The notes beneath the pieces are model-generated. The model worked only from the letters and a program-made list of their open reading frames with translations, was not told the origin of the DNA and made no database searches. A DNA stretch of 64,000 nucleotides from Mycobacterium sp. 1245111.1 (GTDB taxonomy: Bacteria > Actinomycetota > Actinomycetes > Mycobacteriales > Mycobacteriaceae), in assembly GCF_001673405.1 (NCBI RefSeq), contig NZ_LZLV01000044.1, forward strand, positions 1-64,000, in the 5' to 3' direction. The position numbers were made by a program, and so were the translations under genes. Below are positions 25,319 to 33,577 of this stretch, piece by piece. The first letter of the stretch is position 1; each line of letters begins with the position of its first letter.

Positions 25319-26379
25319 CGAATACCGTTGATTCGCAAACAGATTCAGGCTCGGTAGAGCCGATCAGCGACCGCGCTTCGCCTTCGCGCGGGTGGCTTGG
25401 GTGGGGTCTGTTCATCGCGGCATACCTGCTGTTCGCCATCGTGACCGTCGCGACCATGCAGTCGGGCACGCACGGGGATCCGCGGACCACTAATCCCAAC
25501 CCCGGGCCCGCACCCTATCCACCGTTTCTCGGCTTCGACAACTGGCCGCTGGCGGTGGGTCTCAGCTCCATTCCCATGGCGATAGGTCTGATCGGAACGC
25601 TGGTGTGGCTTTCGATTCGACACCGCCAGGTCCATTGGACCGTGGTGATCGCGTTTGCGGGGCTGGTGACCGGCGCGCTGGATCCATTGGCCAACTGGGC
25701 GACGTTCGCGATCTTCGACCCGCGGATGCTGCACTTCCCTTTGTCATGGCCTTACGTCAATATCTCGCCGAACCTGGAGCCCGCGTTGTCGTTCCTCGGT
25801 GGTTACGCGGCCTACTACCTTCTCAACGGAATGGGGATGCTGGCACTGCATGACCGAATCGTCGACCCGCTGGCCGGGCGATCGAAATGGCTTGCGAGCC
25901 ATCGGCTCAGCGCGGTCGCCCTGGGCGCATTCGTCATCGCCATCCCGCTCAACGGGATCGTTCAGTTCACCTGGATGAGGTTCGGCATCTTCTACTACAC
26001 CGAAGCGGTTGGGCCGACCCTGCACATCGGCCACATCTATTTCCCGCTCATCATGGCGGTGTACGACGCGTTCATCTTTGCGATGGTCGCCGTCCTGTGC
26101 GTTCGCGACGACGGCGGTGATCTCCTGCTGATCAACCGGATCGCCCGCCGACTGCCGTCGCCTGGTGCCGCCACCAAGGTCAGCCTGACCCGTCAGCTCC
26201 TCGTATCGGTGTCAGTCGGGCTGGTGTCGTTCGCGGTGCCGCTGGCAGTGCTGGCCGGCTTGCGCGTCGCCGGACTATCTCAACCTGCCTACGAGCAGAA
26301 CCCTTTTCCAGACATCAAGGTCTACGACCCCTACGGTCATCTCGAGAGAGCGGGCAAACCGGGGCCGTTCTACAGGTGA
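25315..26379 (+). CDS. AveC-like (spirocyclase-family) integral membrane protein
   Basis: A 354-residue polytopic membrane protein. Hydrophobic segments lie at about 27-50 (LGWGLFIAAYLLFAIVTVAT), 82-105, 112-132, 160-185, 200-222, 238-262 and 292-320. The pattern, with APYPPFLGFDNWP after the first helix, LDPLANW in the third and SWPYVNISPNLEP, fits the AveC-like family. The founding member, AveC of the avermectin pathway, forms the spiroketal and dehydrates it. Mycobacterial homologues have no known function. It overlaps the following hydrolase by four bases (GTGA), so the two likely act together. Membrane topology sure; family call fairly sure. Confidence 0.65.
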   Translation: MTNTVDSQTDSGSVEPISDRASPSRGWLGWGLFIAAYLLFAIVTVATMQSGTHGDPRTTNPNPGPAPYPPFLGFDNWPLAVGLSSIPMAIGLIGTLVWLSIRHRQVHWTVVIAFAGLVTGALDPLANWATFAIFDPRMLHFPLSWPYVNISPNLEPALSFLGGYAAYYLLNGMGMLALHDRIVDPLAGRSKWLASHRLSAVALGAFVIAIPLNGIVQFTWMRFGIFYYTEAVGPTLHIGHIYFPLIMAVYDAFIFAMVAVLCVRDDGGDLLLINRIARRLPSPGAATKVSLTRQLLVSVSVGLVSFAVPLAVLAGLRVAGLSQPAYEQNPFPDIKVYDPYGHLERAGKPGPFYR

Positions 26380-27119
26380 GTGCATTGTTCGTCCTGCTGC
26401 ACGGCGGGCTACACCACGGCTCCTGTTGGGATGCGGTCTCCAAGGAACTCACCCTGCGGGGGCATCGCGTCCTCGCACCAGATCTACCAGTCGACGACGA
26501 CTCGGCCGGTGCACTCACATGGGCGCAGGTCGTGATCGGCGCGATCGAAAGATCCGGGGGGAACTCGGTATCGGACAACGTTGTCTTGGTGGCACATTCG
26601 ATCTCGGGATTGTGCGCACCCGTTGTTGCTACGCGATACCCGGTACACCAGATGGTGTTCGTCGGCGGGCTGCTGCCGGTACCCGGGCAGTCATTCATCG
26701 AACACCTCGCCGAGAACCCCGACGCGATCACGTTTCCCGAGCCACAAGAGCACGGTACGGGACCATTTGGGCTCACCTGGGAATCGGTGCGCGACGGTTT
26801 CTACCACGACTGCCCGGAATCCACTGCGCGACAAGCATTCGACGATCTGCGGAATCAGTCCTTCACGGTGTTCACCGAGCGCTGCCCGGTCGATCGGTGG
26901 CCCGATATCCCGTCGGTCTACATCCTCATGCGTGACGACCGCGCGGTCGGGGAGGCGTGGGCCCGCCGCAACGCAGTCGGCAGGATCGGCGCACGGGTCG
27001 TCGAGTTGGACGGTGGGCACTCGCCCTTCTTCTCCCGGCCGGCCGAGCTCAGCGCGATCCTGCTAGGCCTGAGCAACGCCGACATCGACGGAAATAGCAG
27101 CGGCGGTAACAAACTTTGA
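26376..27119 (+). CDS. Alpha/beta hydrolase (MenH/salicylate-esterase-like)
   Basis: A 247-residue alpha/beta hydrolase starting MSALFVLLHGGLHHGSCWDA. The oxyanion HGGLHHGSCW, the nucleophile Ser in VLVAHSISG, an Asp in LMRDDRAVG and the His in LDGGHSPFF form a complete triad. The short plant-salicylate-esterase-like size and the motifs suggest an esterase or lyase acting on a small ester. GTG 26376 overlaps the AveC-like stop by four bases. The last 57 bp overlap the convergent mycofactocin-type SDR gene. Substrate unknown. Confidence 0.85.
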   Translation: MSALFVLLHGGLHHGSCWDAVSKELTLRGHRVLAPDLPVDDDSAGALTWAQVVIGAIERSGGNSVSDNVVLVAHSISGLCAPVVATRYPVHQMVFVGGLLPVPGQSFIEHLAENPDAITFPEPQEHGTGPFGLTWESVRDGFYHDCPESTARQAFDDLRNQSFTVFTERCPVDRWPDIPSVYILMRDDRAVGEAWARRNAVGRIGARVVELDGGHSPFFSRPAELSAILLGLSNADIDGNSSGGNKL

Positions 27120-27884
27120 CTCGTCCGAGGCCAGCCACGCAACGGCGTTAGCCACGTCCTCGGGCATCGTCACCGCATTGGGTATCAATTGCTTGCTGAA
27201 GCCGTATTGAGGAAGCGAGTAGGAATCCGCCGCCTCCTGCATCGCCTCGATCATCCGACCGCTACCCATCGGTGTCGCGACCGATCCGGGATGCAGGCTG
27301 TTGACCCGGATGCCGTAGCGGCCGAGTTCCACCGCGAACGATCGGGCAAGGCCGGTAACACCGTGCTTGCTGGCGGTATAGGCCACCATGAACGGCTCGA
27401 CTTTCAGCCCGGCAACCGATCCGACGAGAATTATCGACCCGCCGCGACCACCGGCAATGACGTGCTTGGCGCCGGCCATCACCGTATTCCACGTACCCAC
27501 CAGATTGATATCGATGGTGTCCCGAAAATCGGTGGGCGACACCGCGTCCCACGGCGCAGGGCAGCAAATCCCGGCATTCGCCACGATCACGTCGAGCCGG
27601 CCCAGCTCCGCAACTCCTTCGTCCACAGCGGCGCACAGCGCAGCGTGGTCGCGGGTATCGGCCACCGCGGAGACGGCGCGCCGACCGTTCGCCGCCACGA
27701 GCTCGACCGTCTCCGCCAAGTCCGCGGGCGTCGCCGAATCGTATGGGACACTTGACGGCAGTGGGCCGGCAATGTCGACCAGAATCACGTCCGCGCCATC
27801 GGCGCTTAATCGGACCGCATGCGCTCGGCCCTGGCCACGCGCGGCTCCGGTGATGAGTACCACCTTGTCGGTCATGTCTGGCAC
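27063..27884 (-). CDS. Mycofactocin-coupled SDR oxidoreductase
   Basis: A 273-residue SDR with the hallmark ITGAARGQGRAHAVRLSADG, an ADVILVDI strand end and the 20-odd-residue insertion (PYDSATPADLAETVELVAAN) that mark the mycofactocin-coupled SDR group. These enzymes hold a non-exchangeable NAD(H) and need mycofactocin for re-oxidation. Catalytic residues: Ser in ILVGSVAGL, Tyr/Lys in VAYTASKHGVTGL. Start GTG 27884 or ATG 27875; neither has a good ribosome site. Divergent from the SDR at 28024. No mycofactocin biosynthesis genes are in this window. Confidence 0.87.
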   Translation of the reverse strand: MPDMTDKVVLITGAARGQGRAHAVRLSADGADVILVDIAGPLPSSVPYDSATPADLAETVELVAANGRRAVSAVADTRDHAALCAAVDEGVAELGRLDVIVANAGICCPAPWDAVSPTDFRDTIDINLVGTWNTVMAGAKHVIAGGRGGSIILVGSVAGLKVEPFMVAYTASKHGVTGLARSFAVELGRYGIRVNSLHPGSVATPMGSGRMIEAMQEAADSYSLPQYGFSKQLIPNAVTMPEDVANAVAWLASDESKFVTAAAISVDVGVAQA

Positions 27885-27913
27885 ACCGGTACGCTACAAC
27901 ACTCCCGAGTCGC

Positions 27914-27952
27914 GAGAATATTGTTTGCCAGTTATTGAGAATATGCATTTCG
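27914..27952 (+). promoter_or_regulatory. Tandem GAGAAT half-sites between divergent SDR genes
   Basis: GAGAATAT occurs at 27914-27921 and again at 27937-27944, 23 bp apart (about two helical turns). The right half of each would-be 16-mer is weak (TTTGCC and ATTTCG). This looks like a degenerate double copy of the recurrent repeat, placed centrally in the 139-bp divergent gap. Confidence 0.45.
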
Positions 27953-28023
27953 TTCGGTGGTAGCGTCGGCGTCCGTATTCTTCCGCTGCTTGCACTGCGA
28001 CTCGACGAAGAGGGAATGATCGC

Positions 28024-28806
28024 ATGGGCGCACTCGAGGGACAGACCGCCTTCGTCTTGGGGGCCTCGGCCGGAATCGCGCAGGCGAGTGCCAGGTTGTT
28101 GGCTGCCGACGGCGCCGCGTTGTATCTCCTGGGCAGATCGAGCAAGCGCCTCGACACGGCACGCGAGGGTATTCTCGCCGTCGCGCCGAACACGGAAGTT
28201 GTTGTGCAGAAGGGTGATCCCGAAGACGAAGCCACCGTTGCGGCCGCGGCGCAGGCAGCCCACGACGTCAGAGGGCGCTTGGACATTGTCCTGGGGACGG
28301 TAGCCAACGGAGGCACCGGTCCGCTGATCCAGCAGGATCTGGCGACCTTCACCAACTTCGTGATGGGCAACCTGCGGTCGAATTTCCTGGCGCTGCGCTA
28401 CTCGGCGCCCCTGATGACCAACGGCGGATCGATCGTCTTCATCTCGTCGACGTCGTCGAAGATCCCGATGGAGGGCCTGGGGCATTACTCGGCGGGCAAA
28501 GCTGCGCTGGAGATGATGATTCGAGTCGCCGCATCAGAATTGGGTCCGAAAGGCATCCGCGTCAACGCCGTCCGGCCCGGGTTGACCGAGGCGGCCACCA
28601 CCCAGGGCTACATCCACCTGGAAGAGTTGACCAGTAGCTTTCTCGAACGTGTCCCGCTGGGCCGCCTAGGCGTGTCCGCCGACATCGCGCCCGGCGTGCG
28701 GTACCTGGCGGGGCCTGAGTCGAGCTGGGTAACGGGTCAGAGCTTTGCTATCGACGGCGGCAACGAGGTGCGGGGCGCGCCTCGCGGTCCGATGTTCACC
28801 GTCTAG
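28024..28806 (+). CDS. Short-chain dehydrogenase/reductase
   Basis: A 260-residue SDR starting MGALEGQTAFVLGASAGIAQ. The cofactor motif GASAGIA has Ala in place of the last Gly. The Ser/Tyr/Lys are in FISSTSSKIP and GHYSAGKAALEMM, followed by RVNAVRPGLTE and WVTGQSFAIDGGNEVRG. The NNAG segment is replaced by GTVANGGTG. The stop overlaps the convergent DapB-like gene by four bases. Function: NAD(P)-linked alcohol/ketone interconversion, substrate unknown. Confidence 0.87.
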   Translation: MGALEGQTAFVLGASAGIAQASARLLAADGAALYLLGRSSKRLDTAREGILAVAPNTEVVVQKGDPEDEATVAAAAQAAHDVRGRLDIVLGTVANGGTGPLIQQDLATFTNFVMGNLRSNFLALRYSAPLMTNGGSIVFISSTSSKIPMEGLGHYSAGKAALEMMIRVAASELGPKGIRVNAVRPGLTEAATTQGYIHLEELTSSFLERVPLGRLGVSADIAPGVRYLAGPESSWVTGQSFAIDGGNEVRGAPRGPMFTV

Positions 28807-29882
28807 TCGAATTCCAAGGCGTTGCGAGGCGCCGTAATCGGAAGGTCCAGGGACGTCGCGATACCCGGTACCGCATCGATGACATAGGGGATGGCGTTGA
28901 CCACCCGCATGGCAGTGGCTTCCATGGCATCATCGTTCGCTGACTGCGCGGTCGGTTCGGTACCGAAACGAAGATCGCAGTGGATGTGCGGTTCGCCCTC
29001 GATGACGATGCGGTAGGTGCCGTGCGGCGCCGACGCCCACTCGGGCGCCAGGTCGGGGGCCATGCGGTTGATGTGTTCGATGGTGATGACCGGGTGGCCG
29101 TCCACGACCCCGGTCGTCTCGGCGCGAACGGCTCCGCAGGTGCCGGCCGGAATCAATCCGCATGCCACGTGCAGGTCGCGCGGAGTGATCACTCGCTCAT
29201 AGCGTTCGGTGATCTCGTCGAGTTCGACGCCGAGGGCTCGTGCCACCAGACCGATAGGTGGTCCCCATGCGAATCGCTGCGCACCTTCCAGTTCAAGCAG
29301 CGGCGTGAAGTCGAGCGGACGGCCGAAGCCCATCGCGTCGAACATCGAGTATTCATTGGGGTAGGCCGAGTAGTCGAAGATTTCCTGCGCGCGGACCGAC
29401 CGGATGGTGTTCGACAGGGTCGACAACAGCACGGCGAACTGATCGCCGGCGAATCCCGGTTCGATACCCGAGGTGTAAATCGTGACACCGCCGACGAGCG
29501 CCGCGGCGCGTACCTGGTCGGCTAGATCGGGAATCCATCTGTCAGGGAACATCATTCCGGGCGTGTTTGTCGTGACAACGTTGATGCCGGCTTTGAGGAA
29601 ACGGACATAATCGGGCACGGCAGCCGCATCCATGTCGGCGCCCAAAGCGGCATACACCACACAGTCGGGTTTTAGCTTGATGATGTCGTCGAGGTCGGCG
29701 GTGGTCGTCACTCCGATTTTGCCCATGCCGACGACTTCACCGGCATCTCGGCCCGTCTTGTCCGGACTGTGCACCCACACTCCGACGAGGTCGAGGTGCG
29801 CACGGCGGTGGATAGCGCGAACTGCGATGCTGCCGACACCGCCGGTCGATATCACGGCTACGCGTAAGACCTTTTCTGCCAC
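28803..29882 (-). CDS. DapB-like NAD(P)H-dependent oxidoreductase (paralogue D)
   Basis: A 359-residue member of the DapB-like family, the most divergent at the N-terminus: LRVAVISTGGVGSIAVRAIH, then WVHSPDKTGRDAGEVVG in place of YDPAKAG-DAG. Family landmarks further on are VVTTNTPGMMFPDRW, YTSGIEPGFAGDQFAVLLST, FDAMGFGRPLDFT, GPPIGLVARALGVELDEI and RVVNAIPYVIDAVPG. GTG 29882 has AAGGAG upstream. It is the second gene after the SDR at 29912 (29 bp gap), expressed from the operator at 30753-30768. Confidence 0.8.
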   Translation of the reverse strand: MAEKVLRVAVISTGGVGSIAVRAIHRRAHLDLVGVWVHSPDKTGRDAGEVVGMGKIGVTTTADLDDIIKLKPDCVVYAALGADMDAAAVPDYVRFLKAGINVVTTNTPGMMFPDRWIPDLADQVRAAALVGGVTIYTSGIEPGFAGDQFAVLLSTLSNTIRSVRAQEIFDYSAYPNEYSMFDAMGFGRPLDFTPLLELEGAQRFAWGPPIGLVARALGVELDEITERYERVITPRDLHVACGLIPAGTCGAVRAETTGVVDGHPVITIEHINRMAPDLAPEWASAPHGTYRIVIEGEPHIHCDLRFGTEPTAQSANDDAMEATAMRVVNAIPYVIDAVPGIATSLDLPITAPRNALEFD

Positions 29883-29911
29883 GATGTTTCTCCTTCGGTG
29901 GGTGCGGTGGG

Positions 29912-30700
29912 TTACAGGTCCGGTATCGGAAGTGAAGAATTCGGCCCTTGAAGGCCTCCGTCGACGACGAAGGTCGAACTCGTGGCATAGCAGTCACGGG
30001 TGGACAGGTATAAGGCCAGCCGGCCGAGGTCTGCGACGTCGCCGACGCGGTGCAGCGGCGTCAGTTCTTTCAATTTCTCCTCGGAGCCCGGCATGAGGTC
30101 GAAACTCGATTGCAGCCCGGTCGTCATGAAGGCGCCCAACGCGATCGCGTTGACGCGGATCTTGGGTGCAAGCTCCTGTGCCATGGCTCGTGTCAGGGCC
30201 TCGAGCCCACCCTTGGCCACCGAATACGGCAGCAGCCCGCGGATTCCGAATCGACTGGCTCCGGATGAGATGTTGACGATCGAGCCTCGCCCAACCTTCA
30301 ACATGTGCGGCACGACGAGCTGGCTCATGATGAACGCAGATGTCACGCAGTAGTCGAAGGTCTGCCGAAGGTTGTCGTCGGTCAGATTCAAGAATGGCCC
30401 GTAGGTTGCGAAACCGACGTTGTTGATCAGGATGTCGACGCGGCCGAACGCGTCGACGGCAGCCTGGACGACTCGCTCGCTGTCCGAGCGCTCGAGCGCG
30501 TCGGCGGTGATCGCGAGACCTCGGCCGCCCGCCTCCTCGATGTCGCCGATGGTTGCCTCGACCTCAGATGACGTGCGCGCTGTGCCGACCACGGTCGCGC
30601 CCGCCCCGGCAAGTACCCGGGCGATACCTTCGCCGACACCGCGTCCCGCTCCGGTGACGATTGCTACCTGACCATCCAGCTGGAACTGTTCGAGTGCCAC
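29912..30700 (-). CDS. Short-chain dehydrogenase/reductase
   Basis: A 262-residue classical SDR starting MALEQFQLDGQVAIVTGAGR from GTG 30700. Motifs: TGAGRGVG; NNVGFATYG; Ser in IVNISSGAS; Tyr/Lys in LPYSVAKGGLEAL; RVNAIALGAF, where the usual PG is LG; and a final TSSTFVVDGGLQGPNSS. It is transcribed with the DapB-like gene downstream. Divergent from a VOC protein gene, with the recurrent repeat between them. Confidence 0.88.
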   Translation of the reverse strand: MALEQFQLDGQVAIVTGAGRGVGEGIARVLAGAGATVVGTARTSSEVEATIGDIEEAGGRGLAITADALERSDSERVVQAAVDAFGRVDILINNVGFATYGPFLNLTDDNLRQTFDYCVTSAFIMSQLVVPHMLKVGRGSIVNISSGASRFGIRGLLPYSVAKGGLEALTRAMAQELAPKIRVNAIALGAFMTTGLQSSFDLMPGSEEKLKELTPLHRVGDVADLGRLALYLSTRDCYATSSTFVVDGGLQGPNSSLPIPDL

Positions 30701-30752
30701 GGAGCGCCTCTCTGCACGGAAGTGGGGTCCGCACCCGCGAATCTACCGCAAT

Positions 30753-30768
30753 GAGAATGCCTATTATC
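30753..30768 (-). promoter_or_regulatory. Copy of the recurrent inverted repeat
   Basis: GAGAATGCCTATTATC on the plus strand, or GATAATAGGCATTCTC toward the SDR at 30700. It fits the consensus with one unmatched arm pair. TATTAT on the plus strand and GATAAT on the minus strand could each be a -10, so one bound protein could block both divergent genes. Confidence 0.65.
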
Positions 30769-30810
30769 GAAAAGCGGAAATATGCTTCTGGTCGCCGTAC
30801 AGTCATCGAC

Positions 30811-31248
30811 ATGCCGCAGGTCTCGCCGCTGTTGCACCATGTCGTGTTTGCGATCGATCTCGAGCGACTCGACCGCGCCGCGGATTACCTGACCGCCCTC
30901 GGGTTTCAGTTCCAGGCATTCGAGTTAGAGCATCTCGGCCTGCAGATCCGACTGGATTGGGATCGCGGCTTTGAGCTCATCGCTCCCACCTCCGCGGCGC
31001 CCACCGGCCCGGGCACGGCCGCTGACTTCCTGGCCCGCAACGGCGACGGGCTTTTCTCCGTAGTGGTGCGTACGACGGATTGCGTTGCAGGCGAACAGAT
31101 CGCCGCTCGATACGGGGTCCAAGCAGACTTCCGCCAGCAGCATGACGGCGACGGTTTCGAGCTGACTGAGGTCAAGCTCGAGCCGCTGTTCGGCATCCCC
31201 GTCACGCTGATGAGCACGAACATGGACGACGAGCCCGTCACCCCTTAA
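30811..31248 (+). CDS. VOC/glyoxalase-like protein
   Basis: A 145-residue protein resembling the vicinal-oxygen-chelate (glyoxalase/dioxygenase) fold: LLHHVVFAIDLERLDRAADY at the start, ALGFQFQAFELEHLGLQIRL and GFELIAPTSAAP are the beta-alpha-beta-beta-beta pattern. Only one such module plus a partial second is present, and the metal ligands are not complete (His in HHVVFAI; Glu in FELIAP). ATG 30811 is chosen because the operator and likely promoter lie at 30753-30768. Its stop overlaps the convergent CoA ligase stop. Function unknown; may bind a CoA ester or act as an epimerase-type enzyme. Confidence 0.6.
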   Translation: MPQVSPLLHHVVFAIDLERLDRAADYLTALGFQFQAFELEHLGLQIRLDWDRGFELIAPTSAAPTGPGTAADFLARNGDGLFSVVVRTTDCVAGEQIAARYGVQADFRQQHDGDGFELTEVKLEPLFGIPVTLMSTNMDDEPVTP

Positions 31249-32858
31249 CGGTGTGAGAGCAACCCGCTGAGCTGCCGCGCCAGGTCCGACTTCTTGACCT
31301 TCCCGGTGGCCGTGAACGGCAGGTCTTGCTTGCTGGTCACCCAAATGAACTTGGGCACTTTGTAGGCCGATAACCGGTCGCGCAGCTGGCCCCGAAGGGA
31401 CTCGCCGTCGAGTGCCGCTTCGCCGCGCGGCACCACGGCGGCCGCGACCACCATTCCGTCGCTACCGTTTTCGGCACCCACGACATACGCCTCGAGCACG
31501 CCATCGCATTCGGTCAGCGCCAGCTCGACTTCACTGGGTGTGACGTTGGTGCCGCCGCTCGTTTTGATGAGATCGCCGAGGCGGCCCGTGAACCGGATCC
31601 AGCCATCGTCGTCCTCGATACCGCAATCGCCCGTACGGTAGTAGCCGTCTGGGGTGAAGACGTCCTCGCGTTCGCGCTTGTGCAAGCGCTGCATCAATGA
31701 GTATCCGCGGACCCAGATTTCGCCTGGTGTGCCATCGGGTACGGGCTCTCCGGTGTCCGGGTCGACCAGGAGATGATGCAGGCCCTCGATCGACACGCCA
31801 CCGGTTTCAGACCGATCTGGAGGTTGCGGCACATAGGGATCGACTCCGATGTGATTGCCGCACAACTCGGTCATTCCTAAAGCGTTGGGGCCCTTGGGGC
31901 GACGCTCGGGTGGAACCATCGCCGGCATGCTGGTGCGTCGGACCGAGCTCAAGTCGCGGCCGGCGAAGTCGGGATGTTCCGCCAGCGTCTTGCCCTGCTG
32001 CGGCCAGCCCAGCGTGATGGTGGCGCGGTAATGCTCCATCAATTCCAGGGCCTCGGCCGCGTCGAATGCCGGCTGGGTGATCAAGGTCGCACCGTGGTGG
32101 ATCACCGCATGCAGTCCCGTGATCAGCCCTCCGACCCAGAAGAACGGCATGGCGGTGAACATCACGTCGTCGTGGGTGACGCCGTAGCTGAACGTGAGGT
32201 TGTAGGTGTGGCGGATCAGCGCTCCGTGACTGTGCACGGGCCCTTTCGGGTCGCCGGTGCTGCCCGAGGTATAGATGATCGTCACGTCATCGGCCGGGGT
32301 CACGCACGACTCCGCCGCGACGAGAAACTCGGCGTCGCTATCAGATATGACGCGGTTGGGATCGATCGTCGTTGTCCAGGGCCGATCGGAGGGCCCCCAC
32401 ACCACGACGGTCCGCAAGAACGGCGCGTGGCGCACGGCAATACGACCCGGCTCGTGCTGATCGGCCAGACCGGGCAGCGCCTCCTCTAAGCGGGAGAGAA
32501 AATCGTGATTGCGGAATTGCGACCACATCAAGATCGCCTGCAGATCGGCATGGCGGGCAGTCCAAGCCAATTCGGAAGCCTTGTAGAAGGTGTTGAGCGG
32601 AACGGCGACTGCGCCGATGCGCGTGGTGGCGAACCAAGCCAACGCCCAATCGATGCTGTTCGGCATCAAGATACCGACATGATCGCCCTTGCCGATTCCC
32701 TTGGCCAACAGCGCGGTCGCCAGCGCTGCCGAGCGGCGGTCGAGATCGAAATAGCTCAGTTGCTGGCCGTCGGCGATCAAGAAGGGCTTGTCTCCGAAGC
32801 GTGCCGCGCAAAACCTCACCAGTGCAGGGATCGTGGGAGAGATGACCGGGAAGGGCAT
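31245..32858 (-). CDS. Acyl-CoA synthetase (AMP-forming)
   Basis: A 537-residue ANL-superfamily ligase that activates a carboxylic acid as its acyl-AMP and then CoA thioester. The phosphate-binding loop is TIIYTSGSTGDPKG; further core motifs are YRTGDCGIEDDDGWIRFTGR (in part) and the C-terminal Lys in PFTATGKVKKSDLAR. The open frame extends upstream into the divergent gene, but ATG 32858 (MPFPVISPTIPALVRFCAAR) is the normal family start. Divergent from a SnoaL-like gene, with a perfect-arm operator between them. It may provide the CoA ester used by the CaiB and beta-oxidation enzymes nearby. Confidence 0.9.
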   Translation of the reverse strand: MPFPVISPTIPALVRFCAARFGDKPFLIADGQQLSYFDLDRRSAALATALLAKGIGKGDHVGILMPNSIDWALAWFATTRIGAVAVPLNTFYKASELAWTARHADLQAILMWSQFRNHDFLSRLEEALPGLADQHEPGRIAVRHAPFLRTVVVWGPSDRPWTTTIDPNRVISDSDAEFLVAAESCVTPADDVTIIYTSGSTGDPKGPVHSHGALIRHTYNLTFSYGVTHDDVMFTAMPFFWVGGLITGLHAVIHHGATLITQPAFDAAEALELMEHYRATITLGWPQQGKTLAEHPDFAGRDLSSVRRTSMPAMVPPERRPKGPNALGMTELCGNHIGVDPYVPQPPDRSETGGVSIEGLHHLLVDPDTGEPVPDGTPGEIWVRGYSLMQRLHKREREDVFTPDGYYRTGDCGIEDDDGWIRFTGRLGDLIKTSGGTNVTPSEVELALTECDGVLEAYVVGAENGSDGMVVAAAVVPRGEAALDGESLRGQLRDRLSAYKVPKFIWVTSKQDLPFTATGKVKKSDLARQLSGLLSHR

Positions 32859-32888
32859 GACCGCAGGATAGTAGGGTTTCCGGAAAAC

Positions 32889-32904
32889 GAGAACATTAGT
32901 TCTC
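32889..32904 (+). promoter_or_regulatory. Copy of the recurrent inverted repeat (perfect arms)
   Basis: GAGAACATTAGTTCTC has perfect six-base arms, seven if the flanking C and G are counted, around ATTA. It sits 31 bp upstream of the CoA ligase ATG and 30 bp before the SnoaL-like ATG, covering the expected -35 of the latter. Confidence 0.72.
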
Positions 32905-32921
32905 GATAGCTGGCTGCCGCC

Positions 32922-32927
32922 TACAAT
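32922..32927 (+). promoter_or_regulatory. -10 element TACAAT of a probable leaderless promoter
   Basis: TACAAT ends seven bases before the ATG at 32934, so transcription would start at or next to the start codon. No ribosome site precedes that ATG, which agrees with a leaderless transcript, common in mycobacteria. Confidence 0.5.
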
Positions 32928-32933
32928 CTCGCC

Positions 32934-33503
32934 ATGGCGACAAAATCGACGACCCTGGATGCCGCTGGCCGTTTGGACCGGGTGGAGTCGAGCCTGGCGA
33001 TAAGCCAATTGCCCAGCAGGTACGCGATGGCTCTGGATGCGCGCGATCTCGACGCGCTGGTCGCGCTGTTCGTCGACGATGTCGATGCCGGAGCAGAGGG
33101 GTGTGGCAGGGATGCGTTGAAGCGGTGGTACGACCGCGTCCTCCGGCGGTTCTACCGCAGCATCCACCTGATTTGCGGGCACCAGTTCGACTTCATCGAC
33201 GCCGACCACGCGACCGGCGCCATCTATTGCCGCGCCGAACACGAAGACGGTGACGGGTGGTACGTGATCACGATGCGCTACGACGACGTCTACGAACGCC
33301 GCGACGGCCAGTGGTGCTTCGTCAGGCGTCGGGAGCATCCCTGGTACTCAGTGGACGTGACGCAGCGTCCAGGGCCGGAGTTCATGCGTTGGCCACCGGA
33401 CGTCGAGCTACGCGCTGCCATGCCTCAGCGGATGCCGACGTGGCGCGCCTTCTGGGCCGGCGGTGATCCCGCGCTGCCCGAACGGTTGTCGGCACGTCCG
33501 TGA
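32934..33503 (+). CDS. SnoaL/NTF2-like protein (189 residues)
   Basis: Small cone-fold protein of the SnoaL/nuclear-transport-factor-2 superfamily, which includes polyketide cyclases, steroid isomerases and dehydratases. ISQLPSRYAMALDARDLDAL followed by VALFVDDVDAG is the typical first helix pair and strand. The region HLICGHQFDFIDADHATGAI followed by YCRAEHEDGDGWYVITMRYD is the curved sheet, with candidate catalytic His residues in HLICGHQ. It probably acts on an intermediate of the neighbouring pathway. Leaderless promoter and operator lie just upstream. Function unknown. Confidence 0.75.
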   Translation: MATKSTTLDAAGRLDRVESSLAISQLPSRYAMALDARDLDALVALFVDDVDAGAEGCGRDALKRWYDRVLRRFYRSIHLICGHQFDFIDADHATGAIYCRAEHEDGDGWYVITMRYDDVYERRDGQWCFVRRREHPWYSVDVTQRPGPEFMRWPPDVELRAAMPQRMPTWRAFWAGGDPALPERLSARP

Positions 33504-33533
33504 CGTTCTGATCCGGCCGCGTTGGTGGCCGAC

Positions 33534-33551
33534 ACAGGTTTACAAACCTGT
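33534..33551. promoter_or_regulatory. Perfect 18-bp palindrome upstream of CaiB-P450 operon
   Basis: ACAGGTTTACAAACCTGT has eight-base arms with complete complementarity around AC. It is 59 bp before the CaiB gene and 30 bp after the SnoaL-like stop. No T-run follows, so an operator is more likely than a terminator. Its sequence differs from the GAGAAT-type repeat; the TetR at 36648, convergent to this operon, is a candidate binder. Confidence 0.6.
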
Positions 33552-33577
33552 CTGCAACTGACATTCTCGCTGCATGT

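Noticed and set aside
33534-33551. The 18-bp palindrome as a transcription terminator of the SnoaL-like gene
   Set aside because: The stem is only moderately GC-rich, the two-base centre leaves no natural loop, and no T-run follows; its position before a new operon favours an operator.
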